64,000 bases of DNA from Polaromonas sp. CF318 (GTDB lineage Bacteria; Pseudomonadota; Gammaproteobacteria; Burkholderiales; Burkholderiaceae_C), in assembly GCF_000282655.1 (NCBI RefSeq), contig NZ_AKIV01000047.1:1-64000 (forward strand). Reading direction: 5' to 3'. A program made the position numbers and the translations under genes. Positions 24,850 to 33,801 of this stretch are shown here, in pieces. Every line of letters begins with the position of its first letter. Within the stretch, counting starts at the first letter, position 1. The notes under the pieces were generated by a model that saw only the letters and a list, made by a program, of their open reading frames with translations, was not told where the DNA came from and ran no database searches.

Positions 24850-27800
24850 GCGGGAGTGGCTTCCTTGGTGGGTTGTCCGAGTGAACGCAGGACGTCGCGC
24901 ACCAGCTGGGCGCGGTCCTTGGGATTTTCGAGCTCGCGCTCTATGCGCAGCTTGTCGTTGCCGGCCAGCCGGATGTGCCGGTTTTTCTGGATCAGCTGCA
25001 TGATGGCCATCGAATCGATGGGCGGGTCCTTCTTGAAGGTGATGCTGATGGCGCCGGGCGCGGCATCGACCTTGACCACGCCGTAAGGCCTGGCGATCAC
25101 GCGCAGGCGGTGCACGTCGATCAGCGTTTGCGCCTGCGCCGGCAGCTTGCCGAAGCGGTCGACGATTTCCTCGAGCAGTGCGTCGATCTGGTCGGTATTC
25201 TTGGCCGTGGCCAGCTTCTTGTAGAAAGACAGGCGCAGGTGCACGTCGCCGCAGTAGTCATTGGGCAGCAGGGCAGGCGCGTGCAGGTTGATTTCGGTGG
25301 TGACGCTCAGCGGCGACAGCAAATCGGGTTCGCGCCCGGCCTTGAGCGATGCCACGGCCTCGCTGAGCATCTCGTTGTAGAGCTGGAAACCGACTTCCAG
25401 CATGTTGCCGCTCTGGTTTTCTCCCAGCACTTCGCCGGTGCCGCGGATTTCCAGGTCGTGCATGGCCAGGTAAAAGCCCGAGCCGAGTTCCTCCATCTGC
25501 TGGATGGCTTCCAGCCGCTGGCTGGCCTGCTTGGTCAGGCCCTCGATGTCGGGCACCATCAAATAGGCATAGGCTTGGTGGTGGCTGCGGCCCACGCGGC
25601 CGCGCAGCTGGTGCAGCTGCGCCAAGCCGAAGCGGTCGGCGCGGCTCATGACGATGGTGTTGGCGCTCGGCACGTCGATGCCGGTTTCGATGATGGTGGA
25701 GCACAGCAGCAGGTTGTGGCGCTGGGCGATGAAGTCCTTCATCACGCGCTCCAGCTCGCGCTCGGGCATCTGGCCGTGGGCCACGGCGATGCGGGCCTCG
25801 GGCAGGATTTCTTCGAGTTTTTCGCGCCGGTTCTGTATGGTTTCGACCTCGTTGTGCAGGAAGTAGACCTGGCCGCCGCGCTTCAGTTCGCGCAGCACGG
25901 CCTCCCGGATCACGCCGTTGTTTTCGCTGCGCACAAAGGTCTTGATGGCCAGGCGGCGCTGCGGCGCGGTGGCGATCACGCTGAGGTCGCGCAGGCCCTC
26001 GAGCGCCATGCCCAGCGTGCGCGGGATCGGCGTGGCGGTCAGCGTCAGCACGTCGACCTCGGCGCGCATGGCCTTCATGGCCTCCTTGTGGCGCACGCCG
26101 AAACGATGCTCTTCGTCGATGATGAGCAGGCCCAGGCGTTCGAACTTCACGTCCTGGCTCAGCAGCTTGTGTGTGCCGACCACGATGTCGACCGTGCCGT
26201 CGCCCAGGCCCTTGATGGCGGCGCTGATTTCCTTGCCCGAGCGGAAGCGGCTCATCTCGGCGATCTTGACCGGCCATTTGGCGAAACGGTCCACCAGCGT
26301 CTGGTAGTGCTGCTCTGCCAGCAAGGTGGTGGGCGCCAGCAGGGCCACCTGCTTGCCGCCGGTGACGGCGATGAAGGCGGCGCGCAGCGCGACCTCGGTC
26401 TTGCCGAAGCCCACGTCGCCGCAGACCAGGCGGTCCATGGGGCGCGGGCTGATCATGTCCTGGATCACCGCGTGGATGGCGGCACGCTGGTCGGCGGTTT
26501 CCTCGAAGCCGAAGTCGTTGGCAAAGGTCTCGTAGTCGCCCGGTGAGTAGCGGAAGGCATGGCCTTCGCGCGCGGCGCGGCGCGCGTAGATGTTGAGCAG
26601 CTCGGCAGCCGAGTCGCGTATCTGTTCGGCGGCCTTGCGCTTGGCTTTTTCCCACTGGCCGCTGCCCAGCTTGTGCAGCGGGGCTTCCTCGGCACTGACG
26701 CCGGTGTAGCGGCTGATCAGGTGCAGCTGGCTGACCGGTACGTAGAGCGTGGCCTTGTCGGCGTATTCGAGGTGCAAAAACTCCTGCAGCAGCGGCGTGC
26801 CGTCGGCATTCGTGCCCTGGCCCAGGTCCATATTGATGAGGCCGCGATAGCGGCCTATGCCGTGGGCGCTGTGCACCACCGGGTCGCCGACGTTGAGTTC
26901 CGAGAGGTCCTTGATCAGCGCCTCGACGTCGCTGACCTGTTCCTGCTTCTTGTTGCGGCGGCGCACGGTGGCGCCGGCGGCAAACAGCTCGGTCTCGGTG
27001 ATGAGATCTATGCGTTCTTCCAGCCAGCTGAAGCCGGTGTGGAGGGCCGCGGTGGCGATGCCGAGCTTTTCGTCGCTGGCCTGGAAGTCGGCCAGCGAGT
27101 CAAAGGCCGGCGGGCTGACGCTGCTGGCACGCAGGAAGTCCAGCAGGCTTTCGCGCCGGCCCTCGCTCTCGGCCAGCACCAGCACGCGGTGGGCGGTGTT
27201 GCGCACATGGCCCTTGAACTTGGCCAACGGGTCTTCAGCGCCGCGCACCACGGCCATTTCACCGAGTTTCTGGAACTGGGCGTTGTCGGCCACGTCTTCC
27301 ACCGTGGCGCGTATCGCCAGTTGGGCGTAGTCGTTGGCGCGCGCGTAGAACTGCTCGGTGCCCAGGAACAGCGACTCGGGCGGCAGCGCCGGTCGGTCGG
27401 GTGCATCGCGCACCAGCCGGTAGCGGTCCTTGGTGTCCTGCCAGAAGCGCTGGAAGGCCGGCTCCAGGTCACCGTGCAGCACCACGGTGGCGTCATGACC
27501 CAGGTAGTCGAACACCGTGGCGGTTTCTTCAAAGAACAGCGGCAGGTAGTACTCGATGCCGGCGGTGGCCACACCGTTGCCCATGTCCTTGTAGATGCGG
27601 CTCTTGGTCGGGTCGCCGTCCAGCAGCTCGCGCCAGCGGCTGCGGAATTTGGCGCGCGCATCGTCGTCCATGGGAAATTCGCGCCCGGGCAGCAAGCGCA
27701 CTTCAGGCACGGGGTAGAGGCTGCGCTGGCTGTCGGGGTCGAAGGTGCGGATGCTGTCGATCTCGTCGTCGAACAGGTCGACGCGGTAAGGCACGGGGCT

Positions 27801-28334
27801 GCCCATGGGGAACAAATCGATCAGCCCGCCGCGCACCGCGTACTCGCCGGGGCTGACCACCTGCGTGACGTGGCTGTAGCCGGCCAGCGTGAGCTGGGCT
27901 TTCAGGCGCGTTTCGTCGAGCTTTTGCTTGACCTTGAAGTGGAAGGTGTAGCCGGCCAGGAAGCTGGGCGGCGCCAGGCGGTACAGCGCCGTGGTGGCCG
28001 GCACGATGACCACGTCGGCGCCGGTTTCCTTGTCGCGCTGCTGGATGCGCCACAGCGTGGCCAGGCGCTCGCTGATCAGGTCCTGGTGTGGCGAGAAGGT
28101 GTCATAGGGCAGGGTTTCCCAGTCGGGGAATAGCGCGCAGCGCAGGTCGGGCGCGAAGAAGGCGAGCTCGTCCATCAGGCGCTGGGCCGTGGTGGCGTCG
28201 GAGGTGACGATGGCGGTGAGCTTGCCGGCGGCCTTTTCGCGCGTGCCCAGGCGTGCCAGCAGCAGGGCATCGGCGGAACCGGCGGGCTGGGGCAGGGTGT
28301 AGCGTTTGCCGGAGGCGAGTGGGGGTAGCTGCAT
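24846..28334 (-). CDS. mfd: Transcription-repair coupling factor
   Basis: 1162-residue ATPase that removes stalled RNA polymerase and recruits UvrA to lesions. From N to C: the UvrB-like module (about 1-330), the RNA polymerase interaction (CarD-like) domain around VVHSAHGIGRYRG, RecG-like translocase motifs LVCGDVGFGKTEVAL (Walker A) and LLIIDEEHRFGV (DEEH box), helicase motif VI with LRGRVGRSHHQAYA, and the C-terminal D7 domain. ATG 28334 is chosen over an in-frame TTG 42 nt earlier. It is followed by serB with a 4-nt overlap. Confidence 0.97.
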   Translation of the reverse strand: MQLPPLASGKRYTLPQPAGSADALLLARLGTREKAAGKLTAIVTSDATTAQRLMDELAFFAPDLRCALFPDWETLPYDTFSPHQDLISERLATLWRIQQRDKETGADVVIVPATTALYRLAPPSFLAGYTFHFKVKQKLDETRLKAQLTLAGYSHVTQVVSPGEYAVRGGLIDLFPMGSPVPYRVDLFDDEIDSIRTFDPDSQRSLYPVPEVRLLPGREFPMDDDARAKFRSRWRELLDGDPTKSRIYKDMGNGVATAGIEYYLPLFFEETATVFDYLGHDATVVLHGDLEPAFQRFWQDTKDRYRLVRDAPDRPALPPESLFLGTEQFYARANDYAQLAIRATVEDVADNAQFQKLGEMAVVRGAEDPLAKFKGHVRNTAHRVLVLAESEGRRESLLDFLRASSVSPPAFDSLADFQASDEKLGIATAALHTGFSWLEERIDLITETELFAAGATVRRRNKKQEQVSDVEALIKDLSELNVGDPVVHSAHGIGRYRGLINMDLGQGTNADGTPLLQEFLHLEYADKATLYVPVSQLHLISRYTGVSAEEAPLHKLGSGQWEKAKRKAAEQIRDSAAELLNIYARRAAREGHAFRYSPGDYETFANDFGFEETADQRAAIHAVIQDMISPRPMDRLVCGDVGFGKTEVALRAAFIAVTGGKQVALLAPTTLLAEQHYQTLVDRFAKWPVKIAEMSRFRSGKEISAAIKGLGDGTVDIVVGTHKLLSQDVKFERLGLLIIDEEHRFGVRHKEAMKAMRAEVDVLTLTATPIPRTLGMALEGLRDLSVIATAPQRRLAIKTFVRSENNGVIREAVLRELKRGGQVYFLHNEVETIQNRREKLEEILPEARIAVAHGQMPERELERVMKDFIAQRHNLLLCSTIIETGIDVPSANTIVMSRADRFGLAQLHQLRGRVGRSHHQAYAYLMVPDIEGLTKQASQRLEAIQQMEELGSGFYLAMHDLEIRGTGEVLGENQSGNMLEVGFQLYNEMLSEAVASLKAGREPDLLSPLSVTTEINLHAPALLPNDYCGDVHLRLSFYKKLATAKNTDQIDALLEEIVDRFGKLPAQAQTLIDVHRLRVIARPYGVVKVDAAPGAISITFKKDPPIDSMAIMQLIQKNRHIRLAGNDKLRIERELENPKDRAQLVRDVLRSLGQPTKEATPA

Positions 28335-28407
28335 GAATCGGTGCGATGGTGAGGCTGGCCAGGTGGGTTCGGTCAATCAGGAATGAGAGAAATGATTCGG
28401 CAAAAGC

Positions 28408-28441
28408 CAGGCACCCCAAACCATCCGGAGTGGGGTGCCTG
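28408..28441. promoter_or_regulatory. Perfect 11-bp inverted repeat between mfd and ispD
   Basis: CAGGCACCCCA (28408-28418) and TGGGGTGCCTG (28431-28441) form a GC-rich stem with a 12-nt loop in the 145-bp divergent gap. Neither strand has a convincing T-run after it, so it is more likely an operator or a 5'-leader hairpin than a terminator. Confidence 0.5.
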
Positions 28442-28479
28442 CGTATTCGATATGTGATTTTAGAATCTATGATGAAGTT

Positions 28480-29211
28480 ATGACGACAAGCCCTGCCAAT
28501 ACCCGTCCTGAACCCCGTTTTTTTGTGCTGATCCCTTGTGCAGGGCAGGGAAGCCGGGCCGGAACGGCCAAAGCCAAGCAATACCAGCTGATTGACGGGC
28601 TGCCCATGGTGAGGCACACCGTGCAAGCTTTCCGGGCGTTACCGGACACTTTTGCAGCCGTCTGGGTGGTGATTTCGCCGTCTGACGACGATTTTCTCGA
28701 GGTGTTTCCGGACTTCAACCAGGGCAATGAAGTCCTGCTGGTGGGCGGGGGCGCCACACGCGCGGCGACAGTGCTCAACGGCCTCAAAGCCATGGTGGAG
28801 CAGCCCGGCGGCGCGGCCCTGAGCGACTGGGTGCTGGTGCATGATGCCGCGCGTTGCCTGGTGACGCCTGAGCAGATCAAGGCCCTGATCAGGGAATGCC
28901 GCAACGATGCGGTGGGCGGCCTGCTGGCGCAAAAGCTGCCCGATACGCTGAAAACCGAGCGCGATGGCCGCGTGGCCTCCACCCTGGACCGCAGCGACAA
29001 ATGGCTGGCGCAAACACCGCAGATGTTTCGCATCGGGGCTTTGATCGACGCCTTGCAGAAGGCCGGGGATGCCGTCACCGACGAATCCAGCGCCATGGAG
29101 GCGGCAGGCCTTTCACCCCGGCTGGTGAGCGGCAGCGCCCAGAACTTCAAGGTCACCTATCCGGAAGACTTCGCGCTGGCTGAAGCCATTTTTGAGCGGC
29201 GCAGGAAATAG
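28480..29211 (+). CDS. ispD: 2-C-methyl-D-erythritol 4-phosphate cytidylyltransferase
   Basis: 243-residue enzyme of the MEP isoprenoid pathway; it joins CTP and MEP to give CDP-ME. The nucleotide loop reads IPCAGQGSRAGTAKAKQY. The Lys is kept, but the usual Pro before Lys-Gln is Ala, and the usual Met after Arg is Ala. VHDAARCLVTPEQI and the QTPQMFR motif are typical. ATG 28480 is chosen at the first conserved residues. It is followed after 58 nt by ispF, the standard pairing. Confidence 0.95.
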   Translation: MTTSPANTRPEPRFFVLIPCAGQGSRAGTAKAKQYQLIDGLPMVRHTVQAFRALPDTFAAVWVVISPSDDDFLEVFPDFNQGNEVLLVGGGATRAATVLNGLKAMVEQPGGAALSDWVLVHDAARCLVTPEQIKALIRECRNDAVGGLLAQKLPDTLKTERDGRVASTLDRSDKWLAQTPQMFRIGALIDALQKAGDAVTDESSAMEAAGLSPRLVSGSAQNFKVTYPEDFALAEAIFERRRK

Positions 29212-29269
29212 CAGGTGAAATAGCCATGGCCGACCGCTCAACCCAACTCAACCCAAGCAAGGCTCCACG

Positions 29270-29752
29270 ATGACCGCCATGAATTTTCGAATCGGTGAAG
29301 GCTGGGACACGCACGCCCTGGTGCCCGGGCGCAAGCTCATCATCGGCGGGGTTGATATTCCCCACGCGGTGGGCCTGCTCGGCCATTCGGATGCCGATGT
29401 GCTGCTGCACGCGATCACCGATGCGTTGCTGGGCGCTGCGGCGCTGGGCGATATCGGCTCGCATTTTCCGGATACCGATGCGCGCTTCAAGGGCGCGGAT
29501 TCGTCGGTGCTGCTCGCCGAAGTGGGCCGTTTGCTGAAAGAGCGCGGCCACAGCATCGCCAACATCGACAGCACGGTGATTGCCCAGGCGCCCAAGCTGG
29601 CCCCCTACATCGCGGCCATGCGGGCCAACATCTCCAAGACCCTGGGGCTGGACGTGGGGCAAGTGAACGTGAAGGCCAAGACGGCGGAAAAGCTGGGCCC
29701 GGTCGGCCAGGGCCTCAGCATGGAAGCCCACGCCGTGGTGCTGCTTTACTGA
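29270..29752 (+). CDS. ispF: 2-C-methyl-D-erythritol 2,4-cyclodiphosphate synthase
   Basis: 160-residue trimeric zinc enzyme that cyclises CDP-ME 2-phosphate. The metal site is EGWDTHAL (Asp13, His15) plus the His in [23 protein letters not shown] and the C-terminal KTAEKLG complete the family pattern. An alternative ATG three codons in matches the usual family start. Ends 4 nt before the convergent histidine kinase stop. Confidence 0.96.
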   Translation: MTAMNFRIGEGWDTHALVPGRKLIIGGVDIPHAVGLLGHSDADVLLHAITDALLGAAALGDIGSHFPDTDARFKGADSSVLLAEVGRLLKERGHSIANIDSTVIAQAPKLAPYIAAMRANISKTLGLDVGQVNVKAKTAEKLGPVGQGLSMEAHAVVLLY

Positions 29753-29756
29753 GAGC

Positions 29757-31133
29757 CTAGCTCCGGCGCAGCTTGATGTGCGCGGCCAGGCCGCCCGAAC
29801 CGGTGTTGGCCAGGCCGAACACGCCGCCCATGCGGTGAATGGTTTTTTCCACGATCGCCAGGCCCAGGCCGGCGCCGGTGGCGGCCGTGCGGGCGGCATC
29901 GCCGCGGAAGAACGGCCGCGTGAGTTTTGAGAGGGTCTCGGGCGCCACGCCCATGCCGTGGTCGCGCACCTTGATCAGCACCCACTGGTCGCGGGCCTTG
30001 GCGGCGATGTCGACCAGTGCAATGCCGGTTTCCGGTGTCTTGCCGTAGCGCCTGGCGTTTTCCAGCAGGTTGGCGATCACGCGGGACAGCTCGACCTCGT
30101 CGGCCAGCACCGCCATGTCGTCCGGAATGGCGACGGTCACGCGCATGTCCTCGTAGTCGGCCACGGCATAGACCGCGGCATCGACCACTGCATTGAGCGA
30201 CACGCGCTCCAACCGCGGCGGCTCGGGCCGGGCGTAATCGAGGAATTTGTCGATGATGGCGTCCAGCTGGGTGATATCGGCCGCCATGTGTTCGCGTGCG
30301 TCGGCATCGGTGACGCTCATCTCGGTTTCCAGGCGCAGGCGCGCCAGCGGCGTGCGCAGGTCGTGCGAAATGCCGGCCAGCATGATGACCCGGTCCTGCT
30401 CGATCTTGGAGAGCTGCTCGGCCATGCGGTTAAAGCCGATGTTGACTTCGCGGATTTCGCTGGTGGCGACTTTCTCGTCGAGCAGGCTGGCGTCGAAATC
30501 GCCGTCGCGCATGCGGCTGGCCGCGAAGGACAGCTGCTTGAGCGGCCGGTTGATCAGCCGGGCGATAAAGGCCGCTCCCGCCAGCGACAGCACGGCCGCC
30601 GTGATCAGCCAGATGACCCAGGTGCTGTTGCGCGACGGGCCTATCTTGGACGGGTCGGTGAGCAGCCAGTAGGAATCGCCGTCGATGGCAAAGCCCACCC
30701 ACAGGCCCTTCTGGCCGTTCACGCTGCTGGCCACGACGGTGCCGTTGCCCAGCCGGGCCCTGAGCTCTTCGGCGGTGCGCTCGCCGAGCTCGTCGCTCTC
30801 GAACAGCTCGAACTTGTCCTTGGGTTCGCGCGGCGTGATGCGCACACGCTCCTCGTCGGCCAGGGTCTTGATCAGCGAGACGCGGGCGATGGCGTCGGAA
30901 TAGCGCAGCGCGGCCCGGCTCAGGTTGACGAGGGAGGCCAGCTGCTGCGCGCTCTGGATGGCGCGCGGCTCGGATTCAAGCGCACGGAAGGTCTGCAGCC
31001 AGGCCACGATGGAGCCGAACAGCAGCAGGGACAAAAAGAAAAATGTCCGCCAGAACAGGCTGAAGCCGCGCCGCGGGCGCATCTCCAGCGGTGCCGGGGC
31101 GGTTTCAAGGGGGGCCGGGTTGGTGGCGTCCAT
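29757..31133 (-). CDS. envZ: EnvZ-like sensor histidine kinase
   Basis: 458-residue inner-membrane kinase: an N-terminal membrane helix (LFWRTFFFLSLLLFGSIVAW), a periplasmic domain (about 60-180), a second helix (WVIWLITAAVLSLAGAAF), HAMP, a HisKA box GISHDLRTPLAR, and an ATPase domain with IANLLENARRYG, VRDHGMGV and GAGLGLAIV. It should phosphorylate the OmpR-like regulator encoded 208 bp upstream. The ATG at 31133 is preferred over a TTG further up. The osmotic role of E. coli EnvZ cannot be assumed here. Confidence 0.88.
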   Translation of the reverse strand: MDATNPAPLETAPAPLEMRPRRGFSLFWRTFFFLSLLLFGSIVAWLQTFRALESEPRAIQSAQQLASLVNLSRAALRYSDAIARVSLIKTLADEERVRITPREPKDKFELFESDELGERTAEELRARLGNGTVVASSVNGQKGLWVGFAIDGDSYWLLTDPSKIGPSRNSTWVIWLITAAVLSLAGAAFIARLINRPLKQLSFAASRMRDGDFDASLLDEKVATSEIREVNIGFNRMAEQLSKIEQDRVIMLAGISHDLRTPLARLRLETEMSVTDADAREHMAADITQLDAIIDKFLDYARPEPPRLERVSLNAVVDAAVYAVADYEDMRVTVAIPDDMAVLADEVELSRVIANLLENARRYGKTPETGIALVDIAAKARDQWVLIKVRDHGMGVAPETLSKLTRPFFRGDAARTAATGAGLGLAIVEKTIHRMGGVFGLANTGSGGLAAHIKLRRS

Positions 31134-31260
31134 AGGAGTCTGGTATGTGCCTGGAGATCGGGCGTGCAATGGACGTTAGCACGATACGCGGGCCGGGCGG
31201 CAACAGGGCTGTTGCAGCCTGTTTGTGCCCGCTGGAATTATTCTTCAATCCAGCATGAGC

Positions 31261-31343
31261 CGCGGAACTGGCTTTGCCAGGCCGCAGGCGGGCGGCCCCC
31301 TCGGGGGGCAGGAAGCTACACGAAGTGAGCGACCGTGGGGGCT
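31261..31343. repeat. Intergenic dyad repeat, copy 1
   Basis: This 83-bp element begins next to the stop of the response regulator gene and matches 42833-42915 without gaps, with about 15 mismatches by eye. Its core GCCCCCTCGGGGGGC can fold as a hairpin. It resembles a repeat found in many intergenic spots of Comamonadaceae, where it probably acts as a transcript-end structure. Confidence 0.7.
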
Positions 31344-32079
31344 AGTTAGTGCCGTCCGGCACGAACACGTAGCCTATGCCCCAGACCGTCTGGATGTAGC
31401 GGGGCACCGCCGCATCGACCTCGATCAGCTTGCGCAGGCGCGAGACCTGCACGTCCAGGCTGCGGTCAAAAGGCTCGAACTCGCGGCCGCGCGCCAGCTG
31501 TGCCAGTTTTTCACGGGACAGCGGCTGGCGCGGATGCCGCACCAGGGTTTTGAGCATGGCGAACTCGCCGGTGGTCAGCGGCAGTTCCTCGCCGTTCTTG
31601 TGCAGGGTCCGCAGGCCCATGTCGAAGGAGAAGGGGCCGAAGGTGATGACCTCCTGGTCGCTGGATGGCGCGCCGGGCACTTCGGCGGTGGGACGGCGGC
31701 GCAGCACGGCGTGGATTCGGGCCAGCAGCTCACGGGGATTGAAGGGCTTGGCAAGGTAGTCGTCGGCACCGACTTCCAGGCCGACGATGCGGTCCACGTC
31801 TTCGCCCTTGGCGGTCAGCATGATGATGGGGGTGCGGTCGTTGGCGGCGCGCAACCGGCGGCAGATGGACAGGCCGTCTTCGCCGGGCATCATCAGGTCC
31901 AGGACGATCAGGTCGACGGCGTCCCGCAGCATGATGCGGTTCAGGGCCTTGCTGTCTTCGGCCAGGATGACTTCGAAACCCTCCTGGGCGAGGTAGCGGC
32001 GCAACAGGTCGCGGATGCGGGCATCGTCGTCAAGGATCAGGATTTTGTCGGCACGGGCGTTAGGTTGGGCTTGGGTCAT
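31342..32079 (-). CDS. ompR: OmpR-family response regulator
   Basis: 245 residues: receiver domain with acidic pocket ILDDD, phosphorylation site in DLIVLDLMMPGEDG, the Thr in MLTAKGED and the Lys in YLAKPFNP, followed by an OmpR/PhoB winged helix with TGEFAMLKTLVRHP, RSLDVQVSRLRKLIE and the wing IQTVWGIGYVFVPD. Partner of the EnvZ-like kinase downstream. ATG 32079 is chosen at the usual family start. The gap before the kinase holds a dyad repeat, which may reduce read-through. Confidence 0.92.
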   Translation of the reverse strand: MTQAQPNARADKILILDDDARIRDLLRRYLAQEGFEVILAEDSKALNRIMLRDAVDLIVLDLMMPGEDGLSICRRLRAANDRTPIIMLTAKGEDVDRIVGLEVGADDYLAKPFNPRELLARIHAVLRRRPTAEVPGAPSSDQEVITFGPFSFDMGLRTLHKNGEELPLTTGEFAMLKTLVRHPRQPLSREKLAQLARGREFEPFDRSLDVQVSRLRKLIEVDAAVPRYIQTVWGIGYVFVPDGTN

Positions 32080-32467
32080 AGTCGTCTGGTAATTTGTAAC
32101 AGAGCCATTTTGAAGGCTGAAAACACGAGATGTCTCGTTTTTCAGTCGCTTTGACACACTGTTACAAAAGTTGCGGCGATGTGCAACTGTGAGCGTGAGC
32201 GCAGGCCTTGTTGTGGCAATGCTCCTACAGGGATCGTCAAAATCACATGCAAAAATGGGCGGCCGCTTCTGCGCACCTGTTGCTGCAGTGCGTTACCTGC
32301 CGTAAACAGAAACCGGCCGGGCCCGAAACGGGCATCGGCCGCCGTCACCTTGGGGTCTGAATGACTTGCAAAAGCCACAAAAAGCGCGCCAACCCTGACG
32401 AATGTTTATGGCTTCTTTTTCTCTTTTTTCGGCCCGGCGCCGAGAACACCCCCGAAAGGCTTTTCCG
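32080..32467. other. Divergent control region between ompR-like and SIMPL genes
   Basis: 388 bp with no gene. It contains inverted arms TTTGTAACAG (32093-32102) and CTGTTACAAA (32159-32168) separated by 56 bp and, between them, the interrupted palindrome ACGAGA-TG-TCTCGT (32125-32138). A GCCCG/CGGGC mini-hairpin lies at 32321-32333. These sit right upstream of the regulator gene and fit autoregulation by an OmpR-type protein, but the sites are unproven. Confidence 0.4.
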
Positions 32468-33181
32468 ATGCGAACTCCCACCCTGATCGCCGCGTGCGCC
32501 CTGTTTGCCGGCGCCGCGCTGGCCTCCAGCGCCATGGCCCAGACCATGCCGCATGAAACCCTGCAGAACGTGGCCCAGCTGTCGGCCAGCGGTTCCGTCG
32601 AGGTGCAGCAGGACCTGCTGTCGATTTCCCTGAGCACCACGCGCGACGGCAGCGACGCCGGCGTCGTGCAGACCCAGCTCAAGCAGGCCCTGGACACTGC
32701 GCTCACGCAGGCCAAGCAGGCGGCCGCGCCGGGCCAGATGGATGTGCGCACCGGCAACTTCAGCCTCTACCCGCGCTACGGCAAGGACGGCAAGATCAAC
32801 GGCTGGCAGGGTTCGACCGAACTGGTGCTCGAAGGCAAGGACTTTCCACGCATCACCGGAACGGCAGGCAAGATCCAGACCCTCACCATGAGCAATGTGA
32901 GTTTTGCCCTGAGCCGCGAGCAGCGCGCCAGGGTCGAGGGCGAAGCCCAGGCCCAGGCGATAGAGCGCTTCAAGGCCAAGGCCGGCGAAATCGCGCGCAG
33001 CTTCGGGTTTTCCAGCTACAGCCTGCGCGAGGTCTCCATCAACGCCAACGACCAGGGCAGCCCGCCGCGTCCGCGCATGCTGGCGATGGCCAAGTCGGAA
33101 ATGGCCGATGCATCCATCCCCGTGGAGGCTGGCAAAAGCACGGTGCTGGTCAATGTGTCGGGTTCTGTACAGATGAAGTGA
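32468..33181 (+). CDS. SIMPL-domain (DUF541) periplasmic protein
   Basis: 237 residues with a signal peptide (LIAACALFAGAALASSAMAQ) and a SIMPL/DUF541 domain: LSASGSVEVQQDLLSISLST at the start, RTGNFSLYPRY in the middle, and the closing VNVSGSVQMK strand. Family members such as E. coli YggE lessen oxidative stress by an unknown route. ATG 32468 with GAAAGG upstream is chosen; an earlier in-frame ATG would put a basic stretch before the signal. Divergent from the ompR-like gene. Confidence 0.88.
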   Translation: MRTPTLIAACALFAGAALASSAMAQTMPHETLQNVAQLSASGSVEVQQDLLSISLSTTRDGSDAGVVQTQLKQALDTALTQAKQAAAPGQMDVRTGNFSLYPRYGKDGKINGWQGSTELVLEGKDFPRITGTAGKIQTLTMSNVSFALSREQRARVEGEAQAQAIERFKAKAGEIARSFGFSSYSLREVSINANDQGSPPRPRMLAMAKSEMADASIPVEAGKSTVLVNVSGSVQMK

Positions 33182-33209
33182 TGAAGCGGGGCGGGCTGCC
33201 CCGGCCCGC

Positions 33210-33728
33210 TCAGGCCGCCGAGGCGCAGGCTTGCTGCTTGCGGCGGCGATGGCGGGCGACAACCTTGGCGCGCAGGTAGTCGTAAGCCCAGTTGAAGCAG
33301 AAGGTGTAGGGCAGGAAGAACAGCACGATGGCGATGTCGAGCACAAAGGCTTCCCAGAGGCCTATGTCCAGCCACCAGGCGGCCAGCGGCACCACCGCGA
33401 TGATCAAGCCGATTTCAAACAGCACGGCATGCACGGCACGCGCCGCCAGGGTGCGTTCAAAGCCCATGCGGCGTTGCGCCCGGTCGAACAGGGCGTTGAA
33501 CAGCATATTCCAGCTCATGGCCATCAGCGAAACCATCAGGGTCAGCAGGCCCATGTGCGCCAGCGAATAGCCGAGCAGCCAGGCGCCCAGGGGCGCGCAG
33601 AGGGCGATGGCCAGGACTTCAAACCCGAGGGCGTGGAAAAAACGTTCTTTGAGGGATTTCTGCAGGCTCACGATGCACTTCACTTTCTGACGGTTTCGGG
33701 GCCCCTCGGCATGGATGCTGGGTGCCAT
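33210..33728 (-). CDS. PACE-family efflux protein (AceI-like)
   Basis: 172-residue inner-membrane protein with four helices arranged as two bacterial-transmembrane-pair units. Motifs are ERFFHALGFEVLAIALCAP at the start of unit 1, SWNMLFNALFDRAQRR at its end, then RAVHAVLFEIGLIIAVVPL and CFNWAYDYLRA in unit 2. PACE proteins export biocides such as chlorhexidine or short diamines. The N-terminus is about 20 residues longer than usual; a start near VSLQKSLKERFF may be the true one. Divergent from a LysR gene, as aceI is from aceR. Confidence 0.88.
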   Translation of the reverse strand: MAPSIHAEGPRNRQKVKCIVSLQKSLKERFFHALGFEVLAIALCAPLGAWLLGYSLAHMGLLTLMVSLMAMSWNMLFNALFDRAQRRMGFERTLAARAVHAVLFEIGLIIAVVPLAAWWLDIGLWEAFVLDIAIVLFFLPYTFCFNWAYDYLRAKVVARHRRRKQQACASAA

Positions 33729-33801
33729 GAGGGTATTTTTATCGTTATTTCGAATAGATTAAAATCAATAACTATCGTAAAAATAGATAAAAGGCCGCCC
33801 T
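33729..33801. promoter_or_regulatory. Divergent LysR/PACE promoter region
   Basis: This 73-bp AT-rich gap carries imperfect inverted elements, ATCGTTATT on one side and AATAACTATCG on the other, around ATAGATTAAAATCA. Such interrupted dyads with T and A ends are typical of LysR regulator sites that control both divergent genes. Confidence 0.4.

Noticed and set aside
28408..28441. Intrinsic terminator
   Set aside because: No T-run on either strand and no gene ending there.
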